Shown one piece after another: positions 1 through 8,896 of a DNA stretch of 64,000 nt; positions within the stretch are counted from its first letter, which is position 1, and each line of letters starts with the position of its first letter. Origin of the DNA: Brevibacillus sp. JNUCC-41 (GTDB lineage: Bacteria > Bacillota > Bacilli > Bacillales > DSM-1321); assembly GCF_014844095.1 (NCBI RefSeq), contig NZ_CP062163.1:2947501-3011500 (forward strand), read 5' to 3'. Position numbers and translations under genes: made by a program. The notes under the pieces were generated by a model that did not search any database, was not told the origin of the DNA, and worked only from the letters and a program-made list of their open reading frames with translations.

Positions 1-174
1 TTAGGTGCGGAGATTATCTCCATCATTAATGATGAAGCTCTTATTTACCTGAAAGCGCCGATTAAGCGTGTAACAGGATTTGATGTACCGGTTCCGCCGT
101 TTACAATAGAAGATCATTATTTACCGACTGTTGATCGTGTAAAACAAGGAATTGTCGAAACGTTATCATTTTAA
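1..174 (+). CDS. 2-oxo acid dehydrogenase E1 beta subunit, C-terminal end (partial)
   Basis: The window opens inside this gene; frame 1 is open from base 1 to a TAA at 172-174 and gives 57 residues. The tail has the run KAPIKRVTGFDVPVPP followed by HYLP and a terminal helix, which is how E1 beta subunits of pyruvate or branched-chain 2-oxo acid dehydrogenases end. E1 decarboxylates the 2-oxo acid with thiamine diphosphate and passes the acyl group to E2 lipoate. E2 and E3 follow at once on the same strand, so this is an E1-E2-E3 operon. The ending looks more like branched-chain enzymes than PdhB, but the substrate cannot be fixed from this fragment. Confidence 0.85.
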   Translation, partial: LGAEIISIINDEALIYLKAPIKRVTGFDVPVPPFTIEDHYLPTVDRVKQGIVETLSF

Positions 175-203
175 TAGTGATTAAGGGAGAAGGAGGATGA
201 CGC

Positions 204-1484
204 ATGATGGAATTTAAACTTCCTGATGTAGGGGAAGGGATGCATGAAGGGGAAATTATCCAATGGCTCATTAAAGAAGGGGAGGCGGTTAAACAGGACC
301 AACCCATTGTTGAAGTGCAAACGGATAAAGTCAATGCGGAATTGACGGCTCCTGCAGCGGGAGTGGTCAAGAAAATATTTTTTTCCGAAGGGGATATCGT
401 GGAAGTGGGAACCACTATATTCACAATTCAGGAAGAGAACGATGTGTCAGTTCCTTATAAAGGCATGATTGACGAAGAAATCCAAGTCGTGCAATCTGGT
501 GATGTAATAGTAAATGCAGAACAGATTACGACTAAGCAGCATCATGAGGTAGTGCGTGCGTTGGCAACGCCATTCGTTCGTCAAATGGCGAGGGAAATGA
601 AGGTTGATATCGAGAAGGTTAAAGGCTCCGGCCCGGCTGGGCGAATTACCGAAAGTGACCTGAAGCAGTTTAAAGAAAATAACTCGATTACACTGGAAGA
701 TGCCAAACATCATGATAGCAAGAGTGTTCAAGAGATGGCCTTGATGAATGATGCCATTCAGGCAAAAGGAGTGGAAAATGAGTGGGAAGAGCGGATTCCG
801 CTTAAAGGCATTCGAAAAAAAATCGCTGAACATATGGTAAAGTCGGTTTCGACCATTCCTCATGTAACCCATGTAGATGAATTGGAAATGGACCGATTGA
901 AGGAATTTAAAAATCAATTAAAAGAGTACTCCGATGATAAGGATATTAAGTTGACTTTTTTGCCATTTTTCGTTAAAGCCATTGTCATCGCCTTAAAGGA
1001 GTTCAAAACATTAAACGCTTCAATTGATGAAAAGACCAATGAAATCATTCTGAAGAATTATTATCATATTGGGATTGCGACGAATACCGAAGAGGGTCTC
1101 ATAGTTCCAGTCATAAAAAATGCCGATCAAAAGACCATTTTCCAACTGGCTGATGAAATCAAGCAATTGGCAGCCCAAGCCCGTGAAGGGAAGTTGAGCA
1201 TTGATCAAATCACAGGCAGTACATTTACCATCAGCAATGTAGGACCGATCGGAGGGATGCACGCGACCCCGATCATTAACTATCCGGAAGCTGCCATACT
1301 AGCTTTGCATAAAATGGAACATCGCATGGTCGTTCGCGATCTTGAAGGTGTTATCCGTTTAATGATGAATATGTCTCTATCTTTCGATCATCGTTTGATT
1401 GATGGGGTAACAGCGGTGCATTTTACCAATAGAATCAAGGAATTGCTGGAAAATCCAATTCGTTTAGTTGTGGAGATGAGATAA
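204..1484 (+). CDS. 2-oxo acid dehydrogenase E2, dihydrolipoyl acyltransferase
   Basis: This is the 426-aa core acyltransferase of a 2-oxo acid dehydrogenase complex, transferring acyl groups from E1 to CoA through lipoate. Domains in order: one lipoyl domain (about 1-80) with the lipoylated lysine in QTDKVNAE near residue 42; a linker; a peripheral subunit-binding domain (about 118-152; LATPFVRQMARE, GPAGRITESDL); and the catalytic domain, ending with the HRLIDG motif near 396-401. AGGAGG at 191-196 places the ATG at 204. The length and single lipoyl domain resemble BkdB, the branched-chain E2. The E3 start codon follows the stop directly, so the genes are co-translated. Confidence 0.9.
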   Translation: MMEFKLPDVGEGMHEGEIIQWLIKEGEAVKQDQPIVEVQTDKVNAELTAPAAGVVKKIFFSEGDIVEVGTTIFTIQEENDVSVPYKGMIDEEIQVVQSGDVIVNAEQITTKQHHEVVRALATPFVRQMAREMKVDIEKVKGSGPAGRITESDLKQFKENNSITLEDAKHHDSKSVQEMALMNDAIQAKGVENEWEERIPLKGIRKKIAEHMVKSVSTIPHVTHVDELEMDRLKEFKNQLKEYSDDKDIKLTFLPFFVKAIVIALKEFKTLNASIDEKTNEIILKNYYHIGIATNTEEGLIVPVIKNADQKTIFQLADEIKQLAAQAREGKLSIDQITGSTFTISNVGPIGGMHATPIINYPEAAILALHKMEHRMVVRDLEGVIRLMMNMSLSFDHRLIDGVTAVHFTNRIKELLENPIRLVVEMR

Positions 1485-2909
1485 ATGGTAGTAGGGGAAG
1501 TTGCTGTAGAGACGGAAGTTATCATCATTGGAGGAGGTCCGGGAGGGTATGCTGCGGCTATCCGTCTCGGCCAGTTAGGAAAATCGGTCGTACTGATTGA
1601 AAAGGATAAGCTGGGCGGGGTTTGTCTTAATCGGGGCTGTATACCTTCAAAGGCATTAATTCACACTGCTGATCAATACCAAAGGCTTAACGATTTAGGG
1701 AAAATGGGAATCCGGCTATCCCAGGAAAGAACCGCTATGGACTTGGGAGTTTGGCAAGATTGGAAAGCGGGCATCACATCTCAGTTGAAGCAAGGTATTG
1801 CCCATTTGTGTAAGGAAAATGGAGTGACGGTGGTTAAAGGTCAAGCAGCCTTTTTATCTGATGACCGAATTGGAGTTGAAACCGATGGCGATTTTGAAAC
1901 CTACAAGTTTGAGCAGGCGATTATTGCGACGGGGTCCAGACCTTTCATTCCATCCTTCATTAAAGTCGATGGAGAATATATATTGGATTCAACATCATCT
2001 TTGCAGCTGCAGGAAGTTCCATCAAGCTTGTCGATCATTGGCGGTGGATATATCGGAATCGAATTAGGTATGGCATTTGCAAAGCTGGGTACTAAAGTGA
2101 CCATCATTGAAATGGCCAATCGCATCCTTCCCCAAATTGCTGAAAACCTTGTAAAGGAAGTCACCCGGAGCGCCAAGAAGCTTGGGATGAATATCAAAAC
2201 ATCCACGAGGGTAGAAAAGGCGAGTGTAGTGGATGGCCATGTACACCTTCATGTATCCTCGGAAGAAAAAGGGGCAGAAGTGGTCGTGAGTGAAAAGTCC
2301 CTGGTTACAATTGGCAGGATACCTAACACTGAAGAAATTGGCCTGAATCGGGCTGGAGTTACAGTTGGTGAAAAAGGCCATATAGAAGTGGATATGGAAT
2401 GTCGTACAAATGTGCCGCACATCTTTGCCATCGGTGACACTACACCTGGTCCAGCTCTTGCGCATCGAGCGTCCAAACAGGGAGTGGTGGCAGCTGAAGT
2501 GATAGGGGGATTGCCAAGTGCCGTTGACTCACCTAATGTTCCCTATGTAATCTTCTCGGACCCCCAAATAGCTGGTGTGGGTTTAAGCCGTGAAGAAGCT
2601 GAACAACAGGGATACAGCGTCAAAATCGGCAAATTTCCGTTCAGTGCCAATGGAAGGGCGCTTGCAACGGATGAAACGGAAGGATTTGCTGAAGTGATCG
2701 TGGATGCCGATAGCCACATATTGCTCGGAATGCATATGGTAGGTGCTGATGCGTCAAACCTTATAGGTGAAGGGGTCCTTGCCCTTGAGATGGCGGCTAG
2801 GGTCGAAGATATAGCCCTGATCATGCATCCACATCCAACTTTGACTGAGGGGTGGATGGAAGCGGCTGAGGCAGTTTTGGGACATGCGATTCACATCGTA
2901 AATAAATAG
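1485..2909 (+). CDS. dihydrolipoamide dehydrogenase (E3)
   Basis: This 474-aa flavoprotein disulfide reductase reoxidises the lipoate of E2 with NAD+. An N-terminal FAD-binding Rossmann motif IIGGGPGGYAAA (about 14-25) is followed by the redox disulfide CLNRGC (C47 and C52), a second nucleotide motif IIGGGYIGIELG, the FAD motif IFAIGDTTPGPALAH, and the C-terminal catalytic pair in HPHPTLTE (about H450/E455). All catalytic elements are present. The ATG begins at the base after the E2 stop, with a weak GGAGATGAG upstream inside E2, so translation is probably coupled. In B. subtilis the branched-chain operon has its E3 gene before E1; here E3 comes last, as in pdh and aco operons. Confidence 0.93.
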   Translation: MVVGEVAVETEVIIIGGGPGGYAAAIRLGQLGKSVVLIEKDKLGGVCLNRGCIPSKALIHTADQYQRLNDLGKMGIRLSQERTAMDLGVWQDWKAGITSQLKQGIAHLCKENGVTVVKGQAAFLSDDRIGVETDGDFETYKFEQAIIATGSRPFIPSFIKVDGEYILDSTSSLQLQEVPSSLSIIGGGYIGIELGMAFAKLGTKVTIIEMANRILPQIAENLVKEVTRSAKKLGMNIKTSTRVEKASVVDGHVHLHVSSEEKGAEVVVSEKSLVTIGRIPNTEEIGLNRAGVTVGEKGHIEVDMECRTNVPHIFAIGDTTPGPALAHRASKQGVVAAEVIGGLPSAVDSPNVPYVIFSDPQIAGVGLSREEAEQQGYSVKIGKFPFSANGRALATDETEGFAEVIVDADSHILLGMHMVGADASNLIGEGVLALEMAARVEDIALIMHPHPTLTEGWMEAAEAVLGHAIHIVNK

Positions 2910-3265
2910 GAAAAGGTAAAGTCATGGGGATTACCAAAGTAGTCCCCGATAATGGAGTCAGAAAACCTCTCATTGGTCTCCAAAAGGCAAGGCTATCAGC
3001 AAATTCACGCCATTTCCAAAATTTTACCCGGCGTTTGAGTAGATAGGATCTTTAATAGGCGTGCGATGATTCCTCTTGTAAAACTAACAACATATTGATA
3101 TCTTTTACTTTGGTGAAGTATGAAGAGATTTTTCAAGAAGGCTTTGCATCCTTCCACTCCAAAACCAAAACGGTTGATGAGATAACCTATCTATTCGCCA
3201 TTCAACGATTGAAATGGGTTTGATTTTTTATACGGAAAAATTATGGAAAGAAGGAGGCAGATGTA
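2910..3265 (+). other. 356-bp intergenic region with a possible degraded coding remnant
   Basis: No intact gene is visible. A forward frame is open for roughly 50 codons up to a TGA near 3222 and includes KYEEIFQEGFASFHSK, without a usable start or ribosome binding site. This composition looks protein-like and could be the tail of a lost gene, but I do not recognise a family. No clear terminator follows the E3 gene. The last 20 bases carry the AGGAGG of the permease. Confidence 0.4.
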
Positions 3266-4645
3266 ATGGATTCAAATGGTGGGTCACTGCAAAAGAAATT
3301 ATTGCCGCGGCATATTAGCATGATGGCAATGGGAGGGGCAATAGGTACTGGCATTTTTAAAGGAAGTGCCGAAACCATATCGTTAGCAGGGCCAGGAGTC
3401 ATATTCACTTATATTTTTGCAGGATTATTACTGCTTATAGTCATGGGTGCTATAGCGGAAATGGCAATTATTTATCCAAATACGAATATGAAAGGTTTCG
3501 TTCAGAAAGCATTCGGTAACCGCTTTTCATTCATAATAGGCTGGATGTATTGTTTCATGTGGCTATCCGTTTGTGTCATTGAGGTAGTGGTTGCAGGAAG
3601 CTTCTTGCAATATTGGCTCCCAGCAATCCCGCTATGGATATTAAGTTTAGGGTGTACGGCTTTCATCATTGGGATTAACATGATGAATGTCAAAAATTAT
3701 GGTGAATTCGAATTTTGGTTTGCTGGCATTAAAATTACAATGATTATCGTATTCATCATATTGGGAGCCTGTATTTTATTTGGAGTCATCCCAACCGGGG
3801 AATCTAATTATCTACAAAACTTCACCGGGCATGGAGGGTTTTTCCCAAATGGGTGGATGTCCATCTTTTCGGCATTACTGATCGTCATGTTCTCCTATGG
3901 CGGTTCAGAGTTAATAGGGGTGACGGTAACCGAAGCAAAGGATGCGGAACGCATTTTACCGAAGGTCATTAAAAACTATATTTGGAGAGTCGTATTATTT
4001 TTCACCTTACCGATACTTGTAATCTGCGGTTTGATTCCTTGGAACAAAATTAGCGACCAGGCAAGTCCGTTTGTACAAGTTTTATCAATGTCCGGTTTTC
4101 AGGGATCTGCACATATCATGAATTTCATTTTGATTACGGCCGTCTTATCTGCCGCAAACTCAGGAATATATGGGTGTACCCGCATGCTGCATTCTTTGGC
4201 TGCAGAAGGGGAAGCTCCCAAGTCGTTCTCTTATGTATCAAAAAATGGCGTTCCTTTGTATAGTTTGATATTAAGTGCTTTTGTATTGGTCGTCGGCTCC
4301 ATGGTTACTTTCGTTGCACAGGACAAGGCATTTACTTTATTAATGGCGTTTCCAGGTTTTGTAGTATCCCTTGTATGGATCAGCATCTGTTTAGCGCAGC
4401 TAAAACTTCGCAATTCGTATCCCAAAGCCCCGAGTTTTAAATTGTGGGGATTTCCATATGTAACCTTGTTTGCCGTAATCACCTTAAGCATCATTTGTAT
4501 ATCGTTCGTTTTCAGTGAACAGAATCGGATCAGTATCATTGCTTGCCTGATTGTGTTGGCTGCATTAATCTCGATTTCCATTTTTAAATTTAAAAGTGGG
4601 GATGAACAGGGGACAACGATAATAGAAAAGGATATTGCTAAATAA
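3266..4645 (+). CDS. APC-superfamily amino acid permease
   Basis: This 459-aa integral membrane protein has about 12 hydrophobic segments. The N-terminus HISMMAMGGAIGTGIFKGSA is the signature of the amino acid transporter (AAT) family of APC permeases, in which the first helix is broken at the GxGxF motif that binds substrate. It probably imports an amino acid with protons at the cytoplasmic membrane. Substrate cannot be read from the sequence. GAAGGAGG at 3249-3256 supports the ATG at 3266. It follows the dehydrogenase operon on the same strand after a 356-bp gap, and faces hisC convergently, which may hint at a role in amino acid catabolism or supply. Confidence 0.88.
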   Translation: MDSNGGSLQKKLLPRHISMMAMGGAIGTGIFKGSAETISLAGPGVIFTYIFAGLLLLIVMGAIAEMAIIYPNTNMKGFVQKAFGNRFSFIIGWMYCFMWLSVCVIEVVVAGSFLQYWLPAIPLWILSLGCTAFIIGINMMNVKNYGEFEFWFAGIKITMIIVFIILGACILFGVIPTGESNYLQNFTGHGGFFPNGWMSIFSALLIVMFSYGGSELIGVTVTEAKDAERILPKVIKNYIWRVVLFFTLPILVICGLIPWNKISDQASPFVQVLSMSGFQGSAHIMNFILITAVLSAANSGIYGCTRMLHSLAAEGEAPKSFSYVSKNGVPLYSLILSAFVLVVGSMVTFVAQDKAFTLLMAFPGFVVSLVWISICLAQLKLRNSYPKAPSFKLWGFPYVTLFAVITLSIICISFVFSEQNRISIIACLIVLAALISISIFKFKSGDEQGTTIIEKDIAK

Positions 4646-4653
4646 ATTACGGA

Positions 4654-4693
4654 AAAGATACGACATGTGCAAAGGCGTCCATGTCGTATCTTT
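4654..4693 (+). terminator. hairpin terminator after the permease
   Basis: AAGATACGACATG (4655-4667) pairs perfectly with CATGTCGTATCTT (4680-4692) around a 12-base loop. The T-run after it is short, so it is a moderately strong candidate; it lies between two convergent genes and could serve both. Confidence 0.6.
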
Positions 4694-4734
4694 CATTAAT
4701 AATCATCGATATACTGCAACTTCATTTCGAACGT

Positions 4735-5847
4735 TCATGTACCCGACGTTTCATTGATTATATGTTGTAAGGAGGATATGAACCTCTCGTTTTCAAGTGG
4801 GGTGCCAATGGTCACACGGATAGTATTTTCATAGCCTAGCAAATGACCGGAACGGATGATGACACCTTGAATTAATAACTTCTCAAAAATGTCCCTGCCA
4901 GGCTGTTTCAATTTAACCATCAAGAAGTTGGCATGTGAAGGGAAGAATGTTAATCCCATCTTGCTTAATTCGTTTTCTAAATATCTTCTTCCTTCCCCAT
5001 TCTTACGAACACATTTCTCAACGAATGGATGGTCGTCGAGGGAAGCGAATGCCGCAGCCTGTGCTAAACGATTGGTATTGAAGGGTTCCTTCACTTTAAC
5101 TAGCTCTTGTATGATGGAAGCATCCATTAAACCGTATCCAATCCTTAATGCAGCCAGGCCATAAATCTTTGAAAAAGTGCGTAGGATGACCAGATTTGAA
5201 TGCATATTTAAAAGCGGCAAGGTTTCTAAATATTCTGCATCATCGACATATTCATAGTATGCCTCATCAACGATCAGTAAAATATGTTTCGGCACCTTCT
5301 CGATAAAAGAGCGTAACTTTTCTTTTTGAACGATTGTTCCTGTCGGATTATTGGGATTACAGACAAATATCATTCTTGTTTTTTCTGTTATGGCATCATA
5401 CATCCCCTTCAAGTCATGTACCCCATTAATAAGAGGTATCTTTACAGGTGTGCCGCCGTCAATCAATACATTCGTTTCATATCGTGGAAATGTCACATCA
5501 GCCATGATGACTTCATCATTTTGTTGGATATAGGTTCGTGTTAACAAACGAATCACTTCATCAGATCCATTGCCTAAAATGATATGATCTTTTTTGATAT
5601 TCAATTTCCTTGCCAACTTTTCAGCTAATGCAGGTGCCATACCTTCAGGATAAAAGGAGGTTTGCTCCATTTCAGTAATCATGGCTTTTTTTGCTAGAGT
5701 TGAGCAGCCGAATGGATTCTCATTGGATGCCAATTTAACGATCGTTTCAAGACCTAGTTCACGTTGCACTTCTTCAATAGGCTTGCCGGAAACATATGGG
5801 CTAATGCTTTCGATGTTTTGTCGAACCGGGATTTTCGTAAAGGTCAA
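4735..5847 (-). CDS. hisC: histidinol-phosphate aminotransferase
   Basis: This 370-aa fold-type I PLP aminotransferase converts imidazole-acetol phosphate and glutamate to histidinol phosphate; many HisC enzymes in Bacillus also transaminate aromatic 2-oxo acids. Visible family features are the N-terminus with SPYVSGKPIEEV, KLASNENPFG, the CNPNNPTGT substrate motif, DEAYYEYV, and the PLP lysine in RTFSKIYGLAALRIGYG. The start is a TTG at 5847 with GGGAGGAA (complement of 5854-5861) at good spacing. The gene stands alone rather than in a his operon and is transcribed away from an Lrp-type regulator, so it may be a second copy serving tyrosine or phenylalanine metabolism; that is inference. Confidence 0.85.
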   Translation of the reverse strand: MTFTKIPVRQNIESISPYVSGKPIEEVQRELGLETIVKLASNENPFGCSTLAKKAMITEMEQTSFYPEGMAPALAEKLARKLNIKKDHIILGNGSDEVIRLLTRTYIQQNDEVIMADVTFPRYETNVLIDGGTPVKIPLINGVHDLKGMYDAITEKTRMIFVCNPNNPTGTIVQKEKLRSFIEKVPKHILLIVDEAYYEYVDDAEYLETLPLLNMHSNLVILRTFSKIYGLAALRIGYGLMDASIIQELVKVKEPFNTNRLAQAAAFASLDDHPFVEKCVRKNGEGRRYLENELSKMGLTFFPSHANFLMVKLKQPGRDIFEKLLIQGVIIRSGHLLGYENTIRVTIGTPLENERFISSLQHIINETSGT

Positions 5848-6020
5848 TGCAGGTTCCTCCCTTTGGTAAATTCTGAATTTTCTTTTTCTATTGGATTATT
5901 TTAATGATAGAATATTAACTGATAAAATTACATACAAAAAAGAATGTATTTTTCACTATCCATACAACATTTTAAAGAAATATAAGCTTATATTCCTTCA
6001 TTATGAAAGGTGGTTGCTTC

Positions 6021-6488
6021 ATGGATGAAATAGATGTCAAGTTACTGGAACTTTTACAAAAGGATGGACGCATTACGATTAGTGAACTCTCGAAGAAATT
6101 GGCTCTCAGTCGACCTAGCATCTCTGAACGAATGTATCGCCTGCAAGAAAAGGGGATCATTGAGGGGTTCAGCGCAAGGATTTCACCCCTGGCAATAGGA
6201 AGGGGGGTACTAGTGTACATTCAGGTGAGTGAACTTAAGGTTCCAGTTTCCGATTTTGAGCAATTGGTGAAAAATGATTTAGACATTATCGAGTGCCATC
6301 GTGTAACAGGAACCGTTGGATATTTCTTGAAAGCGGCTTTGGCTGATATGGACAGCATGAGATTACTGATAGATCGATTAATACCATATGGACATCTGAA
6401 TACATCCGTGGTTTTGACATCCCCTGTACCATCACGCTCCATCCTTCCTAGGATCAATGAAATGGAGGATCATGGTGCGAAATCTTAG
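6021..6488 (+). CDS. Lrp/AsnC-family transcriptional regulator
   Basis: This is a 155-aa regulator with an N-terminal winged HTH (DVKLLELLQKDGRITISELS, then LSRPSISERMYRLQEKGIIEGF) and a C-terminal RAM/AsnC ligand domain. Such proteins form octameric DNA-binding discs that respond to amino acids. An ATG at 6003 is possible, but AAAGGTGG at 6005-6012 has correct spacing only to the ATG at 6021, so I start there. It is divergent from hisC with 173 bp between the start codons. Lrp proteins commonly control a divergent neighbour, so hisC is the likeliest target. Confidence 0.85.
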   Translation: MDEIDVKLLELLQKDGRITISELSKKLALSRPSISERMYRLQEKGIIEGFSARISPLAIGRGVLVYIQVSELKVPVSDFEQLVKNDLDIIECHRVTGTVGYFLKAALADMDSMRLLIDRLIPYGHLNTSVVLTSPVPSRSILPRINEMEDHGAKS

Positions 6489-6550
6489 GTGGAAGTTCAA
6501 CCGATCCTTGTAAATGGGTTTGCACGGAAACCAATGAAGGTTTAAAGAAA

Positions 6551-6580
6551 GGAACGAGGCACGGTGCCTGTTCCTTTTTT
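6551..6580 (+). terminator. terminator after the Lrp gene
   Basis: GGAAC-AGGCAC pairs with GTGCCT-GTTCC and is followed by TTTTTT at 6575-6580. On the other strand the stem is followed by TTTCTTT, so it may also end the convergent AhpD-like gene. Confidence 0.8.
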
Positions 6581-6585
6581 GGTTA

Positions 6586-6981
6586 TTATAAATCCATCAA
6601 AGCCCCGAAATATTGCTGGGCCGTTGTAAAACAAATGAATGCCAATAGTTCAGAAATCTCTTCATCACTGAATGTCTCCTTCAATACTTGGAAAAACTTT
6701 TCCTCCGTTTTTTCACGTTGTAAGAGGAATACTTCCGCAAAGGCGATTGCATAGCTTTCTTTCATATCTTCCGGCTTTAGTGGAATCCCTTTTGCCTGAC
6801 AATATGAGCAGCCATTACCATATGCCAGAACCCTTCTGACGTTTTCCTTTAACTTCTTTGAAAGTTTCCCATCTGCAGATATGCAATCTGAGAGGTCCGA
6901 CCATTTATGCGAAATCTCTTCAGAATGAAATAATCTTTGAAATGGACTGGATCCCTGCGATGATTTTTTTATTCTTGTCAT
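6586..6981 (-). CDS. carboxymuconolactone decarboxylase / AhpD-like protein
   Basis: This 131-aa all-helical protein carries the motif CSYCQAKG, the CxxC-containing site of the AhpD-like/CMD fold, followed by helices rich in F, A and E. Members use the cysteine pair in peroxide-linked redox chemistry or in poorly known reactions. The usual histidine three residues after the second Cys is not present as in classical AhpD (here AKG), so activity is uncertain. AAGGAGAG sits directly before ATGTTC, so the second ATG, at 6981, has proper spacing and is preferred over 6987. It is convergent with the Lrp gene. Confidence 0.65.
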   Translation of the reverse strand: MTRIKKSSQGSSPFQRLFHSEEISHKWSDLSDCISADGKLSKKLKENVRRVLAYGNGCSYCQAKGIPLKPEDMKESYAIAFAEVFLLQREKTEEKFFQVLKETFSDEEISELLAFICFTTAQQYFGALMDL

Positions 6982-7099
6982 GAACATCTCTCCTTTGAGA
7001 TAATACTAATATAAAAATTCAGGAGTTTTAATTCCGTTTGTAAAGTATTACGATTAAATTATGAATGAATGTAAAGAGAAGAAGGGAGATAATTTTAAA

Positions 7100-7528
7100 A
7101 TGAAAATAGATGAAAAAGACCGGAACATCCTTGCCGAATTAACGTTAAATAGCCGAATTTCCATGAGGGAATTGGCAAAGAAAGTAAACCTCTCCGCCCC
7201 CACCGTTGCCGAACGGGTACGGCAAATGGAGTCGTTCGGGATCATTAAAGGGTATGTTGCCGAGATTGATCATAAAAAGATCGGTTTTCCGATTGAGTGT
7301 ATTGTGGAAGCAACGATAAAAAACGGGGAATATGAGAAATTCAAAAAGTATATTTCCAAGGTGCCGAATGTTGACTTTTGTTATCGAATTGCTGGGCGGG
7401 CTTGCTTTATGCTGAAAATCCACAGTGAGAGCCTTGAAGAAGTGGAGGAATTCATCAATCGGACCATTTCGTTTGCGGCAACCGTTACCCATGTGATTCT
7501 TTCAAAGGTGGAGCGGGAACTGGAATGA
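7100..7528 (+). CDS. Lrp/AsnC-family transcriptional regulator (second copy)
   Basis: This 142-aa protein has an N-terminal winged HTH (KIDEKDRNILAELTLNSRIS; LSAPTVAERVRQMESFGII) and a RAM domain (GYVAEIDHKKIGFPIECIVE to the C-terminus). The ORF can be opened at 7061, but GGGAGA at 7084-7089 and the standard family beginning MKIDEKDR favour the ATG at 7100. It resembles the LrpC/YezC type more than the regulator at 6021, with which it shares only the fold. It stands alone between terminators and diverges from the AhpD-like gene. The target is unknown. Confidence 0.85.
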   Translation: MKIDEKDRNILAELTLNSRISMRELAKKVNLSAPTVAERVRQMESFGIIKGYVAEIDHKKIGFPIECIVEATIKNGEYEKFKKYISKVPNVDFCYRIAGRACFMLKIHSESLEEVEEFINRTISFAATVTHVILSKVERELE

Positions 7529-7556
7529 GTATTTTTTTCTAACATGAAGTGTGCAG

Positions 7557-7583
7557 CGCCTGGATAATTCCAGGTGTTTTTTT
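7557..7583 (+). terminator. terminator after second Lrp gene
   Basis: CGCCTGGA (7558-7565) and TCCAGGTG enclose a TAAT loop, followed by a run of seven T. Confidence 0.8.
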
Positions 7584-7681
7584 GGCGATCAATGTTTTCG
7601 GTGATTCAATAAGAATAAGCTATTGGAATAAGGGGTACATGTAATAATGGATTCGAATCTGAAAAGGAGGGGTGAGATATC

Positions 7682-8614
7682 ATGGAGGGAACGGACGACT
7701 TTAAACCTGAACTAGCCAGAGAAGCAGTTAATGTGATTGAAAATGTGACTGGAACACATCCTGGTTATCGGCGTGCGCATGCAAGGGGATATGTTTATGA
7801 AGGGGTTTTTACCCCAAACGGAAAAGCGTCCCCATTAACGGTAGCTCCGCATCTTCAGGATGAAGCTGTGCCGGTGGTCATTCGGTTTTCAAATAGCTCG
7901 CCGATTCCAAGCCATCCTGATGCCATTTCCCCTGTAAAGGGCATGGCCGTCAAGTTTCAATTGCCGAATGGAGAAGAATCAGATCTTATTACTGTGACCA
8001 TTCCGTTATTCTTTGCGAAAACACCGGAAGCGTTTGTTGATATGGCTGACTTTTTCAAGTCTGCCAAAGAAGGTTTCCCCAATCTGAAAGAGCTTGCAAA
8101 AATCCTTTGGAAATACCCTGAAAGCAAGGCAAGCCTGCAAATGCTTAAAGAAATGCGTTCTCCAGCCAGTTTCTCAACGTGTCAATATTACTCCATTCAT
8201 GCATTCTATTTCATTAACGCGGAAGGAAGGCGGCAGGCAATCAAGTACGAGTGGGTACCTGATGCCGGCCTTAGTATGCTAGAAAAAAAGGAGGTGGCCA
8301 AGCATTCGCCGGAGTATCTGGATGAAGAAATGGAAGAAAGGCTCAAGCGCGGTCCGGTGGGCTTTAAATTGAACATCCAAATAGGAGGGGAAAATGACCC
8401 GACTGATGATCCAACCAAAGCTTGGTCGGAAGATAAACAGGTAGTCACGATAGGGCATTTGAAGATTTCCAGAAAATCGGCAGTGTTTAAAGATACTTTA
8501 ATGTTTGATCCAACCAATATTCCTGCAGGAATCGAATGCTCGGAAGACCGAATCTTGCATTTTCGCCATAATGCGTATGCCGTCTCCTATGAACGGCGGA
8601 TAAATAACGAATGA
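7682..8614 (+). CDS. small catalase-family heme peroxidase
   Basis: This 310-aa protein contains only the catalase core, lacking the extra domains of 480-aa or larger catalases. The distal heme histidine lies in RRAHARGYVYEGVF near residue 34, a VIRFSNSSP stretch matches the catalase VRFS region, and the C-terminal HFRHNAYAVSYERR has the R-x3-Y proximal heme-ligand pattern. Proteins of this minimal class act as organic-hydroperoxide peroxidases or weak catalases. AAGGAGG at 7664-7670 supports the ATG at 7682. It is monocistronic. No PerR box was identified in the short upstream region. Confidence 0.8.
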   Translation: MEGTDDFKPELAREAVNVIENVTGTHPGYRRAHARGYVYEGVFTPNGKASPLTVAPHLQDEAVPVVIRFSNSSPIPSHPDAISPVKGMAVKFQLPNGEESDLITVTIPLFFAKTPEAFVDMADFFKSAKEGFPNLKELAKILWKYPESKASLQMLKEMRSPASFSTCQYYSIHAFYFINAEGRRQAIKYEWVPDAGLSMLEKKEVAKHSPEYLDEEMEERLKRGPVGFKLNIQIGGENDPTDDPTKAWSEDKQVVTIGHLKISRKSAVFKDTLMFDPTNIPAGIECSEDRILHFRHNAYAVSYERRINNE

Positions 8615-8821
8615 ATGACATCAAGAAAAAAGGGAATTCCCGTACTTTTAAGGGTTCCCTTCAGACTATTGGCAAACTTGCTTTAAGAAATCAGCTTCTT
8701 TTCCTCGGACTGAGCCAGGCCACATCAAAGCAAGCACCTGTTGAGTCCAGGCTAGCCAGTTATTCGGCAGGTGTATCGCAAATTTTCTTCAATTAAACGA
8801 GGATTTCATTTATATAACAGT

Positions 8822-8889
8822 AAAACATGGGGGATACCCCTAGTCATGTTTTAAAATCATGGTTCGGAGATCAATCCGAACCCTTTTTT
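8822..8889 (+). terminator. double hairpin terminator region between catalase and UbiB genes
   Basis: The first hairpin pairs AAAACATG with CATGTTTT and has inner GGGG/CCCC; it could act in both directions. The second, GGTTCGGA (8861-8868) with TCCGAACC (8875-8882), is followed by TTTTTT and points forward. Both lie between convergent genes. Confidence 0.7.
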
Positions 8890-8896
8890 CGTAAGT

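Noticed and set aside
8611-8796. 61-aa ORF overlapping the catalase stop
   Set aside because: No ribosome binding site apart from the overlap, no family likeness, and the segment includes hairpin sequence AAGGG...CCCTT; kept out as unlikely.
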